A program made the translations under genes and the position numbers. A stretch of 8,500 nt of DNA from Candidatus Omnitrophota bacterium (GTDB taxonomy: Bacteria > Omnitrophota > Gorgyraeia > Duberdicusellales > 4484-171), in assembly GCA_003644405.1 (NCBI GenBank), contig QNCE01000055.1, positions 1 to 8,500 of the forward strand, given 5' to 3'. Under the pieces are notes generated by a model that ran no database searches, had not been told where the DNA came from, and saw only the letters and a list, made by a program, of their open reading frames with translations. The number at the start of each line of letters is the position of its first letter. The stretch's first letter is position 1. Below are positions 5,365-8,500 of the stretch, piece by piece.

Positions 5365-6707
5365 CATCTTTCCGACAGAGAATAAGTTACAGTTGTAGAA
5401 TAATTACCTGCTAAAATCTCTAAGGAAGGGACCAATTTATAAATGATTCTAAAGGAAGCTGGTTCCCCATTTGCATCGGATAAAAAGATAACATCTTCTT
5501 TACCACCTGTAGCTTCAAAACTCGGATACAAAATTTCTCCCTTTCCTTCCAATAGTTCCCCTCTCATAAGTAAATATTTAAAAGGTATGGTGTTACCTTT
5601 TTCGTCGGTAAGAGGACCGGTTATCCTTTGGCTAACCTGATAAGGTCTTCTTAAATTGCTATCTATCCTTATAATTACCTCCCTCTCCTGAGGTGGAAAA
5701 TCCGGTCTTAAACCATAGAAAGATAGCCCTTGAGTCATTACATTTATATCAAACTTCTTTTCTATTTCTATCTCCAAATCCACAGGAATAAGTTTCTCTT
5801 CTCCATCTTGATTAATTCTATAAATCAACCTCCCTCGGTAAATACCAGCCTCCAAATTTTTCACTTCGCCTTCATCAAGAAGAAAATTAACTTTAAACTC
5901 ATCAGAGCCTTCCCTTGATCTATAGATAAGCAACTCTTTCCTCCCCAATATAGTTGGTGTTAATACTTCTCCCTTGCCTTTCAAACTTTCGGAGATATAA
6001 AATTTTAAAATACCCTCCGGCAACTTCATACCTTTATAATTTTCAGGAAATGCCTCTAGAATCTGATAAACATTTAAATCTTTCCCTACCCGGCTTTTTA
6101 AAGATACCTTTAGATAACTTGAAAGAGTATCTTTGGTTCTGGTGCTTAATTTTAAAGTATTTCCAGGAAGGTAGATTTTAGCTTCAAGTTTTAACCTAGC
6201 ATCGAATTCTATATTAAATATAACGGTCTTGGGAGAACCTTGTTTAGGTTCTAAAACATACCCAATCCTTCCAAAAAAGTAACCCTGTGTGGTTAATTTT
6301 TTACCATTGAATATATAAGCAACTTTAAAAGAGTCCGGATTACCTGTATTATCAGAAACATATAAAGTATCTTCTCTAAAACTCAATGGTTTAAGAATGG
6401 TATTGTATAAACTACCCCGGCTGTTAGAACCTCTTATAGTATAAAAAAATACTACCTCATCCTTAAGAGGAGTCCCCTTTTCGCTAACAATCGGCTCTAA
6501 CAGGATCTGCTTTACCTGATAAGGTGTTGTATCGGTTGAAGTTATCTGTATCTTTAATTCTATTGTAACTACCGAACTTGAATCTACCCTCCCGAAATTT
6601 AAAGACTGTCCCCCTTGAAAGGAAGTGACTGAAAGATCAATGGTTGCTTGTGCAACAAAGGGATAAATAATACCTCCTATTACAAGCAGAATTAATCTCT
6701 TGCTCAT
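5364..6707 (-). CDS. Secreted protein with three tandem fimbrial-like beta domains
   Basis: The protein is 447 aa from the ATG at 6707, which begins a clean signal peptide (residues 1-21, cut near AQA-TI). An upstream TTG at 6761 would bury that signal under 18 charged residues. The mature part is three diverged copies of one ~140-residue beta domain: about 22-168, 169-316 and 317-447. Shared landmarks are PYQV (62) / VYQI (213) / PYQV (354); SRGSLY (96) / KGKGEVL (243) / EGKGEILY (386); YVSDNTGNPDSFKV (115) and FLSDANGEPASFRI (408) with a degenerate middle copy SREGSDEFKV; and a closing G-x-Y-x-x-x-x-x-Y strand (141, 288, 433). The last strand resembles that of the pilin. No catalytic motif is visible. 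It sits 55 nt after the GH26-pilin gene and before the pilin, so an adaptor or second structural subunit is plausible. The family is not recognised by name. Confidence 0.75.
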   Translation of the reverse strand: MSKRLILLVIGGIIYPFVAQATIDLSVTSFQGGQSLNFGRVDSSSVVTIELKIQITSTDTTPYQVKQILLEPIVSEKGTPLKDEVVFFYTIRGSNSRGSLYNTILKPLSFREDTLYVSDNTGNPDSFKVAYIFNGKKLTTQGYFFGRIGYVLEPKQGSPKTVIFNIEFDARLKLEAKIYLPGNTLKLSTRTKDTLSSYLKVSLKSRVGKDLNVYQILEAFPENYKGMKLPEGILKFYISESLKGKGEVLTPTILGRKELLIYRSREGSDEFKVNFLLDEGEVKNLEAGIYRGRLIYRINQDGEEKLIPVDLEIEIEKKFDINVMTQGLSFYGLRPDFPPQEREVIIRIDSNLRRPYQVSQRITGPLTDEKGNTIPFKYLLMRGELLEGKGEILYPSFEATGGKEDVIFLSDANGEPASFRIIYKLVPSLEILAGNYSTTVTYSLSER

Positions 6708-6762
6708 CTTTTTAAAGATTATTAACTTATAATTTTTATCACACTCAACATCCAAAGTCAAA

Positions 6763-8214
6763 TTAAGGTGTCAAGGTAATTGTTATTGTTCCTTTATAGG
6801 TTCCTGCAGATTTAGCAATAGTAATAGGTTTTACTCCACTAGCATCGCCACTTCCGGCTCCTATCCCATAGTAGATTCTTAACCAGCCATCTTCAAGAGA
6901 TGCTTTGTCAAAACTGATTCCATTACTTTTGATGAAACTTAATTCAGCTAATTTCTCCTGATTATTATCATTATTTTGTTTTACAAAAACCACATTTATA
7001 TTCTCATCTAGGATATCTATACCGTTAGTTACAGAACTCACAGTATGAGTTACACTCCAATCGTAATCATTAGAAAATATTCCTACATCTATCGCATAAT
7101 AACAGGAACTCCTAAGTATATGAAATCCAGGATCATAAATTAAACTACCGAAATTTACCTCTGAATCGCTTTGCCAGTTATCATTCTCAATCCTTGTTAC
7201 ATTTACCTTCAACATACTTATCCTAGGTATATTAACTCTAACTTCTATGTCAGCAGGATTAACTACATCCTGGATTTTGTCTCCCCCTGAAGGATGTGAA
7301 GTAAAGTAACTTACTCCTATAGCTTCTTTAAATGTGGTTAAAGCTTCTGGAGAAGAATTTACTCTCCAATCCCTTTCTTTATCTATATTAAACCAATAAA
7401 ACGCCTTTATTTGAGGATACTTATCTTTTATTTTTTGAAATGCTTCCCTTATCCATTCATCTTTAAGCTCTCCTTCGCTAGAGGCAAACTCTCCTAGCAT
7501 AATTGGCTTATCTCCAAAGATATCAGGATTTTGGACAATATTTTGATATATCTCATAAAAAATCTGATCAAAGTCTGTCCAAGGCCAACCCCAATTATAA
7601 CCATCTAATCCTATCCAATCTACATAGTCTTTACCTGGATAATATTTTTCAAGAACCTCTAATTCATCAGGAGTGTAGTTCGGAGACCAGACAAATTTAA
7701 CATTGGTGGCTCCCACTTCATTACGAAAGATATTATAAACATGTTTAAAAGCTTCTTTATACTCCTGAGGCTTATCCTGCCAGGAGTACCATCCAGAGGT
7801 TCGGGGGTTATCATCCTGAATCATTTCATGTCCGAAACGGAGACGAATCTCATCACCCCATTGTTTAGCCTGATAGGCGTAATTCCTTAAATAACTATCA
7901 TAAACACCTTGATTAATATCTTCTAGATTCACCCATGGCTCCAGAGTTATATGTAAGGTCGTTTTAGTATCATACCCATCATGATAGCGAACATTGTCAT
8001 TTAAGAAATTAGTATTGAATGGCGGCTGATAAAACCGGCTCCAACCTTCGTACCACAAGACAGAACTTATATCTTTTCCGATCATATCTTCAAATTCATT
8101 GATTACACCCTTTGTAGGAGGGTTTTGGCCAAAAAAAGCGCCTATTTCACATTCAGCAAGCACACTTAATGGTAAAATGAGAAATATTCCTCCTATTTTT
8201 AATACCTTTCCCAT
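6763..8214 (-). CDS. Secreted GH26-type glycoside hydrolase fused to a C-terminal fimbrial-subunit domain
   Basis: The protein is 483 aa from the ATG at 8214, which gives a good signal peptide (residues 1-20, cut near VLA-EC); the frame opens at a TTG at 8277 but that adds 21 poorly fitting residues. Residues ~24-305 read as a clan GH-A, family 26 (beta-mannanase-type) barrel. RLRFGHEM (124-131) holds the expected acid/base Glu130 after His129; WYSW (142-145) follows; WIGLDGYNWG is at 200-209; PIMLGEFAS (237-245) holds the expected nucleophile Glu242; FYWFN (272-276) is on the last strand. Family 26 enzymes cut beta-mannans, and some cut beta-1,3-xylan or mixed-linkage glucan; the substrate here cannot be read from sequence. 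After a linker (~306-320), residues ~321-483 are homologous to the pilin of this operon, with shared blocks CYYA-x-DVG, GWLRIYYGI and GSGDASGV and the closing GTY-x-GTIT-x-TLTP. It is the first gene of the operon. Confidence 0.88.
   Translation of the reverse strand: MGKVLKIGGIFLILPLSVLAECEIGAFFGQNPPTKGVINEFEDMIGKDISSVLWYEGWSRFYQPPFNTNFLNDNVRYHDGYDTKTTLHITLEPWVNLEDINQGVYDSYLRNYAYQAKQWGDEIRLRFGHEMIQDDNPRTSGWYSWQDKPQEYKEAFKHVYNIFRNEVGATNVKFVWSPNYTPDELEVLEKYYPGKDYVDWIGLDGYNWGWPWTDFDQIFYEIYQNIVQNPDIFGDKPIMLGEFASSEGELKDEWIREAFQKIKDKYPQIKAFYWFNIDKERDWRVNSSPEALTTFKEAIGVSYFTSHPSGGDKIQDVVNPADIEVRVNIPRISMLKVNVTRIENDNWQSDSEVNFGSLIYDPGFHILRSSCYYAIDVGIFSNDYDWSVTHTVSSVTNGIDILDENINVVFVKQNNDNNQEKLAELSFIKSNGISFDKASLEDGWLRIYYGIGAGSGDASGVKPITIAKSAGTYKGTITITLTP
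6832..6888 (-). repeat. Near-identical 57-bp block shared with the pilin gene (copy 2, in GH26 gene)
   Basis: This is the partner of 4771-4827. The same codons are used throughout the identical stretches, including third positions, which protein-level constraint alone does not explain. Confidence 0.85.
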
Positions 8215-8236
8215 GGCCCAAAAGAGTGAATAATAA

Positions 8237-8265
8237 ATTGTATCAATTATTCTAAATAAACTCAA
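8237..8265 (-). promoter_or_regulatory. Candidate promoter of the fibre operon (option A)
   Basis: TTGAGT (8265-8260), a 17-bp spacer and TACAAT (8242-8237) would start transcription near 8230, giving about 16 nt before the ATG at 8214. It lies inside the longer TTG-initiated frame, so it is only meaningful if translation starts at 8214. Confidence 0.35.
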
Positions 8266-8285
8266 GTAGATACCCAAGGTTTTGT

Positions 8286-8305
8286 TTTATAACTCTCACC
8301 CCCTT
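8286..8305 (-). promoter_or_regulatory. Orphan ribosome-binding-site-like AAGGGGGTGAG and TATAAA box upstream of the GH26 gene (option B)
   Basis: AAGGGGGTGAG (8305-8295) shares GGGGGTGAG with the pilin ribosome-binding site, but no start codon lies 5-12 nt after it; the nearest is the TTG at 8277, 17 nt away. TATAAA (8291-8286) followed by 8 nt and then that TTG mirrors the rplM promoter-to-start spacing, so it could drive a leaderless message. Confidence 0.3.
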
Positions 8306-8310
8306 CAAAT

Positions 8311-8336
8311 AAAAAAGGCCACGTTTATCCGTGGCC
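8311..8336 (-). terminator. Intrinsic terminator upstream of the fibre operon
   Basis: A perfect 7-bp stem GGCCACG / CGTGGCC (8336-8330 with 8323-8317) and a 6-nt loop are followed on the minus strand by TTTTTT (8316-8311). It most simply ends the transcript of the preceding minus-strand gene. If no promoter exists between it and the GH26 gene, it would instead be an attenuator. Confidence 0.8.
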
Positions 8337-8450
8337 TTTCTAAATATTTTTTCCAAATTGTTATTTACCTAATCATTAGTTTAAACCATATTTAATCGTC
8401 TTTTTCAAGGTTAAAGAAACAAAATTTTGTTTTATTTAAATGAAGAAAGG
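8337..8450. other. Noncoding A+T-rich spacer upstream of the fibre operon
   Basis: I see no gene here. It contains a 16-bp perfect palindrome AAACAAAATTTTGTTT at 8417-8432, which could be an operator or chance in A+T-rich DNA. On the minus strand TTGAAA followed by TATGGT/TAAACT-like boxes near 8405-8375 is only a poor promoter match. I could not fit a known riboswitch consensus. Confidence 0.4.
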
Positions 8451-8500
8451 TTAAATTTTGGCCAATTTTTCGTACTCGGAAAGATGTTTTATCCTTTTAA
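8451..8500 (-). CDS. Possible C-terminal end of an upstream gene (partial)
   Basis: One minus-strand frame entering the window reads KRIKHLSEYEKLAKI and stops at TAA 8453-8451. The composition is protein-like (charged, helical) and the terminator at 8311-8336 lies about 115 nt downstream. Fifteen codons are too few to identify a family or to be sure the frame is coding. Confidence 0.35.
   Translation of the reverse strand, partial: KRIKHLSEYEKLAKI

Noticed and set aside
6708..6761. TTG-initiated N-terminal extension of the three-domain protein
   Set aside because: It adds 18 charged residues before an otherwise clean signal peptide and has no ribosome-binding site, so the ATG at 6707 is preferred.
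8149..8157. Lipoprotein signal (Cys near the signal peptide end of the GH26 protein)
   Set aside because: The residue before the Cys is Glu (V-L-A-E-C), which does not fit a lipobox; cleavage by signal peptidase I at A-E is more likely.
8417..8432. 16-bp perfect palindrome AAACAAAATTTTGTTT
   Set aside because: It is entirely A+T-rich with no loop, and such palindromes arise by chance in this composition; not called as an operator or terminator without comparative support.

Overview
The window is A+T-rich DNA from a Gram-negative (diderm) bacterium. The evidence for two membranes is a set of exported proteins that only make sense with an outer membrane: a large beta-barrel-like protein, a periplasmic chaperone-like protein and fimbrial-type subunits. 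Proteins are rich in Lys, Glu and Ile, as in many thermophiles or candidate-phylum bacteria. The species cannot be named from the sequence.

Layout. Positions 1-74 (minus) hold the first codons of ribosomal protein L13 (rplM), read out of the window from a strong promoter that leaves almost no leader. Positions 75-330 are noncoding. At 278-508 (plus) a promoter is followed by a cyclic-di-GMP-I (GEMM-I) riboswitch aptamer and two tandem intrinsic terminators. These control a two-gene unit: a 77-aa ribbon-helix-helix-like protein (528-761) and an 80-aa secreted protein (761-1003).

From about 8214 down to 1004 (minus) lies one apparent operon, convergent with the riboswitch unit and abutting it with no spacer. 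In transcription order it encodes: a secreted GH26-type glycoside hydrolase fused to a fimbrial-subunit-like domain; a secreted protein of three repeated domains; a possible 19-codon leader ORF; a stand-alone subunit (pilin) whose domain matches the C-terminus of the GH26 protein; a periplasmic chaperone-like protein; and a 931-aa outer-membrane protein. That last protein has a TPR-like start, a pilus-assembly N-terminal-like domain, a barrel-like centre and two Ca-binding-type B domains. A hairpin lies between the pilin and chaperone genes. A minus-strand terminator (8311-8336) precedes the operon and probably ends the gene whose last codons may lie at 8451-8500.

Reading as a system. The gene set (subunit, multi-domain subunit, chaperone, large outer-membrane protein) looks like a divergent chaperone-usher-type surface fibre. 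Its unusual part is that a polysaccharide hydrolase carries the same domain as the pilin, so the enzyme could be built into the fibre, for example at its tip. The adjacent c-di-GMP riboswitch, which probably turns a small regulator off when c-di-GMP is high, suggests a link between the fibre and the attached/biofilm state. The domain identities rest on motif reading; the assembly and regulatory models are inference.
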